DNA of 64,000 nucleotides from contig NZ_VIWO01000008.1 in the NCBI RefSeq assembly GCF_007829335.1, positions 1-64,000 on the forward strand, in the 5' to 3' direction. Position numbers and translations under genes: made by a program. A model generated the notes under the pieces. The model was not told where the DNA came from and ran no database searches. It saw only the letters and a program-made list of their open reading frames with translations. This stretch comes from Chitinophaga polysaccharea (GTDB lineage Bacteria > Bacteroidota > Bacteroidia > Chitinophagales > Chitinophagaceae). This document shows, in pieces, positions 1-8,524 of the stretch (position 1 is its first letter; each line of letters opens with the position of its first letter).

Positions 1-50
1 ATCAATATATTTCTCCACCTGAAACGTGGATAAACGCCCGATAAATACCA

Positions 51-91
51 AAAATAAAAAAAGGGCTGTACCATTTATTTATGATACAGCC
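51..91 (-). terminator. Rho-independent terminator of the S46 peptidase gene
   Basis: A 7-bp stem GGCTGTA/TACAGCC (64-70 and 85-91) lies about 30 nt beyond the stop codon at 120. On the minus strand it is followed by a T-rich run (51-62 reads as A-rich on the plus strand). Confidence 0.7.
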
Positions 92-119
92 TCTTGCTAC
101 TTTAACCCGTCACTGTTTA

Positions 120-2288
120 TTAAATAATTTTAATTTTCATCTCCTGTATTAACCGGGTACATCCTGCGTATTTATCAATCACAAATAATACATAGCGGAT
201 ATCCACCATGATATTACGACAGATAGAAGGATCGAAGTTGATATCACTCATGGTGCCTTCCCAGGTACGGTCGAAATTGAGTCCTACCAGTTGTCCATGT
301 GCATCCAGGGCGGGACTGCCGGAGTTGCCGCCGGTGGTATGATTAGATGCAATGAAACACACCGGCATGCGGCCGTTTACGCCATAACGTCCGTAATCTT
401 TTTTCTTATACAGTTCAATAAGGCGTGCTGGCACATCAAATTCATAGTCGCCCGGAATGTACTTTTCCATTACCCCATCGAGATAGGTATAAAAATCGTA
501 GTGCACAGCATCGCGGGGATTATAGCCATCTACCTTGCCATAGGTAACACGCAGGGTACTGTTGGCATCGGGATAAAAATTCTTTTTGCTGCCCATCACG
601 TCCATCTGCGCCTGCATATAAGTACGCTGCAGGTTATTGATGTTGGCCTGGATATCGGCCAGCGGTTTGCTCACATTGTCTACAAAACCTTTACGGGTAG
701 CCATTACCAGGCGGGTAGCCGGGTCGGACCACATTTGGGCGATCACAGTGTTATAGGGCTGCTGTATAAAGGCTTTTAATTTTTCGGGAGAAGTGAGGCT
801 GGTAGCTGCATACAGCTTATCCGCCAGTGCGCGGCCGTCTTTATTATTTTCCTGCCAGATACGGACAAAGTCATTGCCGGCGTATTGTGCCGGAACTCCT
901 TTTGCATACAGGTCGATCAGGCTGGCACAAACATCATGGTCCACGCTGGCGTTGTAATTCTGGTAAAAAGACTGCATCGATTCCAGGAATTGCTGACGCA
1001 TGCTTTCATACTGCCCTTCTCCTCTTTCGTGTACATCATTCAGGAAATTGATGAGGCGGTCGCCTACCGTAAATATCTCCACATTTTTCACCAGCTCGCT
1101 ATAATAGTCGCGCGTTTGCGCATATGGCTGAATCTGGCGGTAGTATTCGTTCAGCGAGTCGAGTACGCCGCTGTAGGATTGCTTCCATTTTGGATTCGTT
1201 TCCATCATCCGGCGGTAGGTGTCCTCATACTGCAGCTTTTTTGCAATTCCCTTGGTTTGCTTTACGCCCTGCATTTCTCCCATCCATTTCTTCCAGTAGT
1301 TGGCGGTACCGGCATATTTGGCAGCATACTGGATTTTGATCTGTTCGTCTTTACGCATATATCCGTCCATGATTTTGAGGGCGGCATCGCGCATTTGCAC
1401 TTTAGCGGCATCCAGTACTTCCACGGTTTGTTTAACGCCTTCCGAAGGGAGATATTCCGTAGTACGGCCGGGGAATCCCAGCACCATGGTAAAGTCATTT
1501 TGTTTTAGGCCTTTCAGGGAAATGGTGAGGGCATATTTCGGCTTTAAAGGCACATTATCCTTTGAATAAGGAGCCGGGCGACCATCTTTACCGGCATAAA
1601 TGCGAAACATCGAAAAATCGCCTGTATGACGTGGCCATACCCAGTTGTCGGTATCGGAACCAAACTTTCCGATCGCAGAGGGAGGTGCCCCCACCAATCT
1701 TACATCGCGGTAGGTTTCGGTTACAAACAGGAAATACTGGTTGCCTTCGTAAAAGGGCTTTATCATTACCTCCTGCCAGCTTTCGCGGCGAGCGGATTGT
1801 TTAATTTCGTTTAAGCGTTTATCTATAGCTGACTGGCGGTCTCTTTCGCTCATTCCTGGCTTTACATCCTGGAGGGCAGCTTTGGTAACATCATCGATAC
1901 GTACAATGAAGGTGGCAAACAAACCGGGATTAGGCAGTTCTTCTACCGCTGACTTAGCCCAGAAACCATTTTCCAGGAAATTATTCTGGAGGGAAGAGTG
2001 TTTTTGAATAGCGTCATAACCACAGTGGTGATTGGTGAGCAGGAGTCCCTGTTCTGAAATCACTTCTGCCGTACAAAATCCGCCAAAACTGACAATGGCA
2101 TCTTTCAGGCTGCCTTTGTTGATATTATAAATATCTGCGGCCGTAATTTTCATTCCCATTCCTTTCATCTCCTTTTCATTGAGGCCAGAGAGCAGCTGCG
2201 GCAGCCACATCCCTTCTATAGCATAGGTGTATTTTGCGAGTACGAGGAGTACTAACAACAACACCGGTTTCACGATTCGTTGCAACAT
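120..2288 (-). CDS. Secreted S46 dipeptidyl-peptidase, DPP11-like (Asp/Glu-specific)
   Basis: Serine dipeptidyl-peptidase of family S46, expected to release dipeptides from the N-termini of peptides in the periplasm. Residues 5-22 form a signal peptide. The chymotrypsin-like catalytic parts are visible: TNHHCG at about 85-90 (His), SDTDNWVWPRH around 208-218, and GGNSGSP with nucleophile Ser656. Arg674 falls exactly 18 residues after the serine (GLNFDR), the spacing of Ser655 and Arg673 in Porphyromonas gingivalis DPP11, where the arginine selects Asp/Glu at P1; DPP7 carries Gly there. The 722-aa length is usual for the family. It is transcribed alone, divergently from the LytS-type kinase gene, with its own terminator. 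Family assignment is firm; specificity is inferred from one residue. Confidence 0.93.
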   Translation of the reverse strand: MLQRIVKPVLLLVLLVLAKYTYAIEGMWLPQLLSGLNEKEMKGMGMKITAADIYNINKGSLKDAIVSFGGFCTAEVISEQGLLLTNHHCGYDAIQKHSSLQNNFLENGFWAKSAVEELPNPGLFATFIVRIDDVTKAALQDVKPGMSERDRQSAIDKRLNEIKQSARRESWQEVMIKPFYEGNQYFLFVTETYRDVRLVGAPPSAIGKFGSDTDNWVWPRHTGDFSMFRIYAGKDGRPAPYSKDNVPLKPKYALTISLKGLKQNDFTMVLGFPGRTTEYLPSEGVKQTVEVLDAAKVQMRDAALKIMDGYMRKDEQIKIQYAAKYAGTANYWKKWMGEMQGVKQTKGIAKKLQYEDTYRRMMETNPKWKQSYSGVLDSLNEYYRQIQPYAQTRDYYSELVKNVEIFTVGDRLINFLNDVHERGEGQYESMRQQFLESMQSFYQNYNASVDHDVCASLIDLYAKGVPAQYAGNDFVRIWQENNKDGRALADKLYAATSLTSPEKLKAFIQQPYNTVIAQMWSDPATRLVMATRKGFVDNVSKPLADIQANINNLQRTYMQAQMDVMGSKKNFYPDANSTLRVTYGKVDGYNPRDAVHYDFYTYLDGVMEKYIPGDYEFDVPARLIELYKKKDYGRYGVNGRMPVCFIASNHTTGGNSGSPALDAHGQLVGLNFDRTWEGTMSDINFDPSICRNIMVDIRYVLFVIDKYAGCTRLIQEMKIKII

Positions 2289-2455
2289 ATCTGATATTCT
2301 TTTTATAAAAGAGGCAATTTACTATAATTCGGGGAGGCGGGAAAAGATAACCCGATGTTTCCCCGTATTCATCGATATAAACCTGCTGTTGACAGAGATA
2401 CGGTTTCTTATCTCAGCAGATTGCCGCAATTTCATCAGATATCTATCTGTCGTAA

Positions 2456-3520
2456 ATGTTCCGGTTAAAATTCTCGGTAGTAATAGCTCACATCACAGGG
2501 TGGCTTATATGTCTGAGTTTACCCCTGCTGTTTATCAGCGGGCAAACGGGCGACCGTAAGGCACTTTCTATCTTATTTTCGGCTGATTACCTGGTATTCC
2601 TGGTAACCTATGTAGCATTGTTTTATTTTCATACTACTTTCCTGTTTCCCCGCTTGTATTTCAGGAAGTTATATGTGCTATATTTCCTGGCGGTGGGATT
2701 GATGTTGATCATGGTTAATTACATGCAGCCGTTTGATCATCTGTTCCGCCGGTTTCCACATCCCTCCATGGAAGCAGGGTGGTATCCACCGGCTACGGCT
2801 CCTGTGGAGCGGGAAGGACATCCTCCTGTGCGGATTGATATGGTCAGCGACTTCCTGTTCCTGCTCACCATTGCCTTGAGCATCGCCATAGAAACCACGC
2901 AGCGATGGCGGCAAACAGAACAACGTGCCCTGTATGCGGAAACCCGTAAAACCCAGGCAGAACTATCTTTTCTTAAAGCCCAGATCAATCCCCATTTCCT
3001 GTTTAATACCCTCAATAATATTTATTCTCTGGCCATGACACGCAGCGATCATACCGCCACGAGTATCATGAAATTATCCAACATGCTGCGGTATGTAACT
3101 GAAGATACCCGGCACGAGTATGTACTGCTGGAAAATGAGATTGATTGTTTGCGGGACTATATCGATCTGCAAAAGCTTCGCCTGACCAGTAAAACAAAAG
3201 TCAACTTCGCCGTTACCGGCTCTCCGGGCATTAAGTGTATTGCGCCACTGGTATTGCTTCCATTCCTGGAAAACGCTTTCAAATACGGTGTAAGCAACCA
3301 CGAAGCTTCAGAAATCAATATCCTGCTGAATACGTCAGAAAAACATATTCATTTTTTCTGCAGCAATAAATTGTTCAGGATAACCGATGATATGCAACGC
3401 ACCGGTATAGGCATTGCCAATACCCGGCAGCGCCTCGACCACCTCTATCCCGACAGATATGAATTGGAGATCCGGGAAGACAACGGCGCTTACGCCATTT
3501 CCTTACAGTTACAGGTATAA
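2456..3520 (+). CDS. LytS/YehU-type sensor histidine kinase
   Basis: Membrane histidine kinase of the His_kinase (PF06580) type, which usually signals to a LytTR response regulator. Four hydrophobic helices fill roughly residues 5-160 (for example LICLSLPLLF and FLLTIALSIAI). The phosphoacceptor motif QINPHFLFNTLN lies near residue 178-189, and an HATPase_c domain follows, with LLPFLENAFKYG and GIGIANTRQRL as N and G boxes. The ATG at 2456 is chosen because it opens directly into the first membrane helix. The gene that normally follows, the response regulator, is present only as a broken fragment starting just after the stop codon, so this kinase has no intact partner in the window. Overall length (354 aa) is normal. 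Confidence 0.92.
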   Translation: MFRLKFSVVIAHITGWLICLSLPLLFISGQTGDRKALSILFSADYLVFLVTYVALFYFHTTFLFPRLYFRKLYVLYFLAVGLMLIMVNYMQPFDHLFRRFPHPSMEAGWYPPATAPVEREGHPPVRIDMVSDFLFLLTIALSIAIETTQRWRQTEQRALYAETRKTQAELSFLKAQINPHFLFNTLNNIYSLAMTRSDHTATSIMKLSNMLRYVTEDTRHEYVLLENEIDCLRDYIDLQKLRLTSKTKVNFAVTGSPGIKCIAPLVLLPFLENAFKYGVSNHEASEINILLNTSEKHIHFFCSNKLFRITDDMQRTGIGIANTRQRLDHLYPDRYELEIREDNGAYAISLQLQV

Positions 3521-3521
3521 A

Positions 3522-3761
3522 AAACGGATATCAAATTTGTTAGTGATAGATGATGAACCGCCTGCCACAACTGTCATTGAAACTTATGCCGGGGAGCTTC
3601 CAGGCATGAAGTTGTTACCTACATTTGAAGATGCTGTTGCTGCCTCGGAACACCTTCGTTACACCGCGGTGGATTTGCAGGCGGCTATCAGTACAGGTAC
3701 AGATGTAGCGCTGATAAAAAGTTGTTTCAGAAATTTCTTCCGGGTGTTTTCCATCGCATAA
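3522..3761 (+). pseudogene. Relic of a LytTR response regulator (receiver N-terminus)
   Basis: In the +1 frame right after the kinase stop, the sequence reads KRISNLLVIDDEPPATTVI, the typical start of a LytTR-type receiver domain with the acidic DDE pocket. Homology continues to about position 3675 (TAVDL), where the phospho-accepting LFLD-x-x-MP segment should follow. Instead the frame drifts into unrelated sequence and stops at 3761. No ATG is available at the expected start. Further along, another frame reads KKLFQKFLPGVFHRIRF (about 3717-3770), which weakly resembles the end of a LytTR DNA-binding domain, so an internal deletion plus frameshift is possible. The phospho-Asp, most of the receiver and the DNA-binding domain are missing, so this is called a pseudogene. 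Confidence 0.65.
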
Positions 3762-3846
3762 GATTTGACCCGGTATAACGATTTTAATTGTGCGCGGGAA
3801 CAACAAAAATGATAGGTAAACCGGCAGAATGTATCCGGAATATAGA

Positions 3847-3938
3847 TATGCCGGTTCCGGTAAGCGGATATAGAAAGTAATTTCGAGAGATGCGTCCCTT
3901 GTTATACTTTCCTTATGCGCCATCGAGGAACCGGCATA
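3847..3938. repeat. Inverted repeat with perfect 12-bp arms
   Basis: TATGCCGGTTCC (3847-3858) is the exact reverse complement of GGAACCGGCATA (3927-3938), with a 68-bp spacer. It lies between the response-regulator relic and the convergent M57-like protease gene. It could be the ends of a small decayed mobile element or part of a 3' structure. No transposase or flanking target duplication is evident. Confidence 0.4.
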
Positions 3939-3974
3939 CCTGTTGACAGGTTAGCTCACGTATCAATGCGGTGC

Positions 3975-4799
3975 TTAGTGATACAGATAATTTAAGGCAA
4001 TAACGTCATTGGCGTTGAAGGTACGGTTGCCGCCATTAGAGCAGGCGAGCATCCAGGAATTAGCATCTGGTCCGGTAGGTGTGCCAGGAATATTAATGGC
4101 ACCTACGCCGCCATCGCCTTCATTTACAGCGCTACCACCACAGCTGTAGGAGCGGTCCATATAGTCGGTATGACGCATACCAATACAGTGGCCGATTTCG
4201 TGCTGGATTACAGAACCCACATACAGTACATTAGGATTGGATCCATAAGCGTACTGGTTGGTGTTCATCTTGATAGTGCCATAAGGATTTCCACTGCTGG
4301 TAGGGAAACCGGAAGATCCGAGGGTGATGTAACCACCGCTGGGGCCCTGGTTAAATCCTTTGATGGTGATAGTTGGCGTACCGCTGGTAATGCGTTGAAA
4401 CTTAACGCGGAGGTTCAACCTGTTGTAGCGGGCAATAGCAGTATCTGTTCCGGCAACAAAGGCTGTTCCCAGGTTAACAACTTTTACCGTAATCACGCGG
4501 GGCAATGCGGTTACCAGGTAATTGGTGCGATACTGTTCGGTATTAGCTACCCTGAGAACAGGACTAATAACTTTTTCTTTCAGCTGATCGGCAGTGAGCA
4601 GGATGTCGCCTTCCACGAGGTAACCATCTTCTGTTTTCTGCACGTTATCAGTGCTGAAGCCATTTGCTTTAATTTGGGCCAACACTTCTGCAGACACGGG
4701 GTTTGGCTGCACCTCCTGCTTTGCGCCATTCTTCTGGCAGGACGCAAATACAAATGCTGCCGCCATGCAGCAAAGAGCAGGAATTGATTGTTTTCTCAT
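3975..4799 (-). CDS. M57-like (HEIGH) zinc metalloprotease lipoprotein
   Basis: Predicted cell-envelope metalloprotease. A lipoprotein signal ends in FVFASC (Cys21). The zinc-binding motif HEIGHCIGMRH, around residues 198-208, is of the metzincin form HExxHxxGxxH and matches the dual-action HEIGH metallopeptidase family (peptidase M57). The last third is rich in Gly and Asn and ends with NANDVIALNYLYH, common at the C-terminus of matrixin-like proteins. Length is 274 aa. The gene is monocistronic with a long upstream region shared with the divergent S8 protease. Substrate is unknown. The zinc motif makes the class solid; the exact family name is from recognition of the motif. Confidence 0.85.
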   Translation of the reverse strand: MRKQSIPALCCMAAAFVFASCQKNGAKQEVQPNPVSAEVLAQIKANGFSTDNVQKTEDGYLVEGDILLTADQLKEKVISPVLRVANTEQYRTNYLVTALPRVITVKVVNLGTAFVAGTDTAIARYNRLNLRVKFQRITSGTPTITIKGFNQGPSGGYITLGSSGFPTSSGNPYGTIKMNTNQYAYGSNPNVLYVGSVIQHEIGHCIGMRHTDYMDRSYSCGGSAVNEGDGGVGAINIPGTPTGPDANSWMLACSNGGNRTFNANDVIALNYLYH

Positions 4800-5353
4800 A
4801 GATTCAGATTTTTGGATTTTTGGTTAAGAAAAAAGATATCCGTTTTGCCTGTTTTTGCAAACGGGCAATTACTACTCAACTAAATACCAGCAATCATCTA
4901 CAGCGAGTTAACATCAGGGGTGCCAACTATTAAGAATAGCATACCCCTTGCTGCAAATGCAATTGCTCCAGCTATATTTATTTCTCCAAAAAAACTTCAG
5001 TAAGACTGTGCTCTCTTTTTGGATGCATACAATAGCTTAATGCCTTAAAGGGCATTACCCTAAATTTTAATGATTGGGTTATGATTCATTGTCACCGGGT
5101 GTTTCCGGTCATCCAGACTTGCTCAAATTTGCTCTACAGATTGATTAAAATATGAAATGGTTCTTACCAATCGTTGCTCAGATTTTGTTGAATTTATTAC
5201 TTAGGATTTCCTCTTTCAATATTACAACTTTCGTTCAATTTAAAAAAAATATTTTGCAGGGAACTGTCTAAAAAATTGTGTTGCACAAGTAAAATACAGT
5301 AGCTTTAAGCAGCGACAATAAACCAAAATCAAGTACCTGTTGCCATCCTCCGC
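4800..5353. other. Divergent intergenic region, no gene seen
   Basis: This 554-bp A+T-rich stretch separates the divergent M57-like and S8 protease genes and should hold both promoters. No convincing coding frame was found. One imperfect stem-loop is visible: AGGGGT (4916-4921) with ACCCCT (4943-4948), enclosing CTATT/AATAG (4927-4931 and 4935-4939). No clear TTTG/TAnnTTTG pair was identified. Confidence 0.5.
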
Positions 5354-8161
5354 ATGAAGTTAACAACCGTGAAAATATGGCCCTTACTGGCTTTGCTACT
5401 GTACGCCTGTTACCCCGTTGCTGCACAGCAAAAAACCAAGATGGATACAATACCCGCAAGATATGCAGCCGACACTGTTATCGTACCACATTCAAACGGC
5501 CCCTTTCTCGTAAAATTCAAACAGACGCCCAAAGCGGCTGCCCTGCAACAATATGGCCTAGTGCAATCGATTACGCGTCAACATTACATATTACAGCAGC
5601 TGCCGGCCGACAGCCTGATAGTATATAGCTACCGGGCCAGCCAGGCTTATAAGGCCAGTGCTGCGTTACTGGCACAAGTAGAAAAAGCGGGGCCGCAGGA
5701 TAGTATGATGATGCAGGTACGCTGTACCATTCCAGGCGGTCATTTACCTTATGCCAGCGTGCAGCGGTATACTTCGCAGTACAACACGGCCGTGGTGAAA
5801 GTAAAGAAGCAAGATTGGACCGCATTTATCAGTCAACCTGCTATATCTTTTGCAGATATCATCAGGCGTCCTTCCACAGAAATTATCATTAATACCAGTA
5901 ACCTTACCGCCAACCGCATTAACGTCGCACAACAACAATTTCCATTGATACGTGGAAAACGTGTAGTCGTTTCCGTTAAAGAAGAGCTTTTCGATACAAC
6001 AGATATTGATTTGCTCGGCAGGTATCTTTCTTCATCCTATGCATCGTCACAAAATAGCTCGCACGCCTTGATTATGGCCACCCTGATAGGCGGCGCCGGC
6101 AACAGTGGTGATAAAGGCCTGGGCGTAGCGCCGGAAGTAAAACTCAGCAGCGCAGATTTCAACAGCAGCCTGCTGCCTGATGATAACAACTACTATACAC
6201 AGGGAAATATCACTGTACAAAATCACTCTTACGGTACTGCCATTGAAAATTATTATGGAACAGAAGCGGTGGCGTATGATCAGCAGATCCACGAAGCAGA
6301 TACCATTGTACACGTGTACTCTTCTGGCAATATAGGCACTCAGGCGTCTACTTCCGGCCAGTACCAGGGATTGGCGAATTATGCGAATCTGTCCGGTAAT
6401 TTCAAGCAGGCCAAAAATGTGATCGTAGTGGGTGGCACGGACGACGCATTAAACATAATGTCACTCAGCTCCCGAGGCCCTGCCTACGATGGACGTATTA
6501 AGCCCGATATTACCGCCTATGGCCAGGATGGTACCTCCGGTGCTGCAGCCCTTACCTCGGGTGTGGTGGCGTTACTACAGGATGCCTGGCGTCAACAGTA
6601 CCAAACTCCCCTATCATCGGCCCTGGTGAAAGCAGTGATCATTAATAGCGCCCAACGGGCCGCCGGGCTACTGCCAGCCTATGATCGCGGTTACGGCAAC
6701 CTGCATGCGCTGGCGGCCTTACAAACGATCCACGATCATCGGGTACTCCAGGGGGAAGCTGGCAACCAAAAAGAAAGTACCTTCCAAATCACTATCCCTG
6801 AGGGCACACAGGAGCTGAAAGTAACCCTTTGCTGGAATGATCCACCCGCCGCCGTAAACGCGCCACAAGCGCTTATAAACGACCTGGATCTGACAGCCGT
6901 AACCGCCGACCGGCGAACCTGGCAACCATGGGTGCTCAGCAGTTATCCCCTGGCGGACTCACTGGCATTACCGGCGAAACGGGGTCGCGACAGTATTAAT
7001 AACACTGAACAGATCAGCATTTTACAACCAGCCAGCGGCGTTATGCAGCTTACCGTAAAAGGCACACGGATACCTTCCGGTACACAACCCTTTTACCTGG
7101 CGTATGAATTTACGCCCGTAAAAACTTTCCAATGGCAAAACCCTGCTCCGGAGAGCATCTTGGGCGCCGGCCAAACCCTGCCACTGCAATGGCAAACTAC
7201 GTATAGTGGTAAGAGTGATATTGCCTATAGTACCGACAGCGGCCGCACCTGGCTTCCTATTGTTCAACAGGTACCAGTGCAACAGGGATTATACAACTGG
7301 CCGGTACCGGAACTATTCAACAAGGTGTGGCTGAAACTAACGTTAACGGATACATCATTTGTCAGCGCACCCTTTTTTATATCTCCTACCCTCACTATGC
7401 ATACCGGCTTCAATTGTACCGACAGTGTACTGCTATACTGGAATGCACAACCGAATGCAGCGGGCTACCAGTTATACACATTGGGCAATGAACAATTAAT
7501 CCCGTATAGCCAAACACGTGATACCTTTGTATTCATCACCAAATCGGCGGTGAAGTCCTTATACTTTGCCGTAAGCCCTATTGCCACCGCCGGATGGACG
7601 GGCATGCGCAGCTATGCCCTTAATTATAGCCAGCAAGGTGTAGGCTGCTATATAGAAAACCTGCTGGCAGATAAAACTACCGATAACAAAGTGTTGTTGT
7701 CGCTCGCACTGGGTAGTGATTATCATCTCAAAAAAATTTACTGGGAACGGCTATCCGCCAGGGGCTGGCTCTTGCTGGGAGAACAATCCACGGGGACTGC
7801 CCTCAACTTCAATTACCTCGACAACAACGTCACGGAAGGATTACAGCGCTACCGCGTAAAGCTGGAAACCACCGATGGCCAATTTATTTACTCGGATCCT
7901 GTTGCTGTGGAAATGCTGATCAACAACAGCATTCTCCTGTTTCCCAATCCTGCTGCCGCCCAGCTATATATCCTCGATAAAGAAACCCGTAGTCGAAAAA
8001 TGGTCATCACAGACATGAGCGGACGCATTGTGTTACAACGCAACTTGGAAGATACCCAGGAGATAGTACCTTTACAACAGTTAGCCAATGGCGTTTATAA
8101 CTGCAGTATCTACCTGGACAATAAACGGATCTTTTCCAGGCAGTTTGTAAAACAACCCTAA
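5354..8161 (+). CDS. Secreted S8 (subtilisin-like) protease with T9SS sorting domain
   Basis: A 935-aa subtilase exported by the Sec pathway (signal peptide about 1-24, ending VAAQQ) and then probably by type IX secretion. An N-terminal propeptide-like region precedes the catalytic domain (about 190-455). The His motif is SSHALIM (His237), the oxyanion Asn lies in YSSGNIG, and the nucleophile is Ser395 in GTSGAAALTSG. The canonical Asp motif (V-I-D-x-G) is not present; the equivalent segment reads SVKEELFDTTDID (207-219), so Asp214 or Asp217 may substitute. A beta-rich region follows and then a C-terminal type A sorting domain with LLFPNPAAAQLYI and SGRIVLQ. The gene stands alone. Family is certain; activity depends on the unusual Asp region. 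Confidence 0.88.
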   Translation: MKLTTVKIWPLLALLLYACYPVAAQQKTKMDTIPARYAADTVIVPHSNGPFLVKFKQTPKAAALQQYGLVQSITRQHYILQQLPADSLIVYSYRASQAYKASAALLAQVEKAGPQDSMMMQVRCTIPGGHLPYASVQRYTSQYNTAVVKVKKQDWTAFISQPAISFADIIRRPSTEIIINTSNLTANRINVAQQQFPLIRGKRVVVSVKEELFDTTDIDLLGRYLSSSYASSQNSSHALIMATLIGGAGNSGDKGLGVAPEVKLSSADFNSSLLPDDNNYYTQGNITVQNHSYGTAIENYYGTEAVAYDQQIHEADTIVHVYSSGNIGTQASTSGQYQGLANYANLSGNFKQAKNVIVVGGTDDALNIMSLSSRGPAYDGRIKPDITAYGQDGTSGAAALTSGVVALLQDAWRQQYQTPLSSALVKAVIINSAQRAAGLLPAYDRGYGNLHALAALQTIHDHRVLQGEAGNQKESTFQITIPEGTQELKVTLCWNDPPAAVNAPQALINDLDLTAVTADRRTWQPWVLSSYPLADSLALPAKRGRDSINNTEQISILQPASGVMQLTVKGTRIPSGTQPFYLAYEFTPVKTFQWQNPAPESILGAGQTLPLQWQTTYSGKSDIAYSTDSGRTWLPIVQQVPVQQGLYNWPVPELFNKVWLKLTLTDTSFVSAPFFISPTLTMHTGFNCTDSVLLYWNAQPNAAGYQLYTLGNEQLIPYSQTRDTFVFITKSAVKSLYFAVSPIATAGWTGMRSYALNYSQQGVGCYIENLLADKTTDNKVLLSLALGSDYHLKKIYWERLSARGWLLLGEQSTGTALNFNYLDNNVTEGLQRYRVKLETTDGQFIYSDPVAVEMLINNSILLFPNPAAAQLYILDKETRSRKMVITDMSGRIVLQRNLEDTQEIVPLQQLANGVYNCSIYLDNKRIFSRQFVKQP

Positions 8162-8524
8162 CAAACATCTTTAATATTCTTCATCGCCGGTAATGGGCCG
8201 TAGCAGCCTTATTTATGCCGTCACGCCTCTTGACGCAGCCCTGAACAGCCTTATCGCCGCGGGGTAAAATCCGTCAATAACAAGTTAAGATCAGAGCGAA
8301 AATAATTACACTGAAGTTTTAATTTTAATTGTCAACAAGACAGTTAAAATTATATAAACGTTATCACCAGGAAAGATCCGAAAACCCGATAGTCAAAGAA
8401 TCGATAGCCCTGTAAATTACCCGCCAAAGACCCGTGTGACCGACACCCTTACTGTGGCAAGTATCCCTTTCTGTATCAACCAATTTTCTGAACTATAATT
8501 CCAAACCACACAAATCAATGTTGT
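8162..8524. other. Intergenic region with a 12-bp inverted repeat, no gene seen
   Basis: These 363 bp lie between the co-directional S8 protease and DUF6055 genes. ATTTTAATTGTC (8322-8333) and GACAGTTAAAAT (8339-8350) form an inverted repeat with one G-T mismatch and a 5-nt loop. It sits about 175 bp before the next start codon, so it could be a weak terminator of the upstream gene or an operator. No coding frame is supported. Confidence 0.45.
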
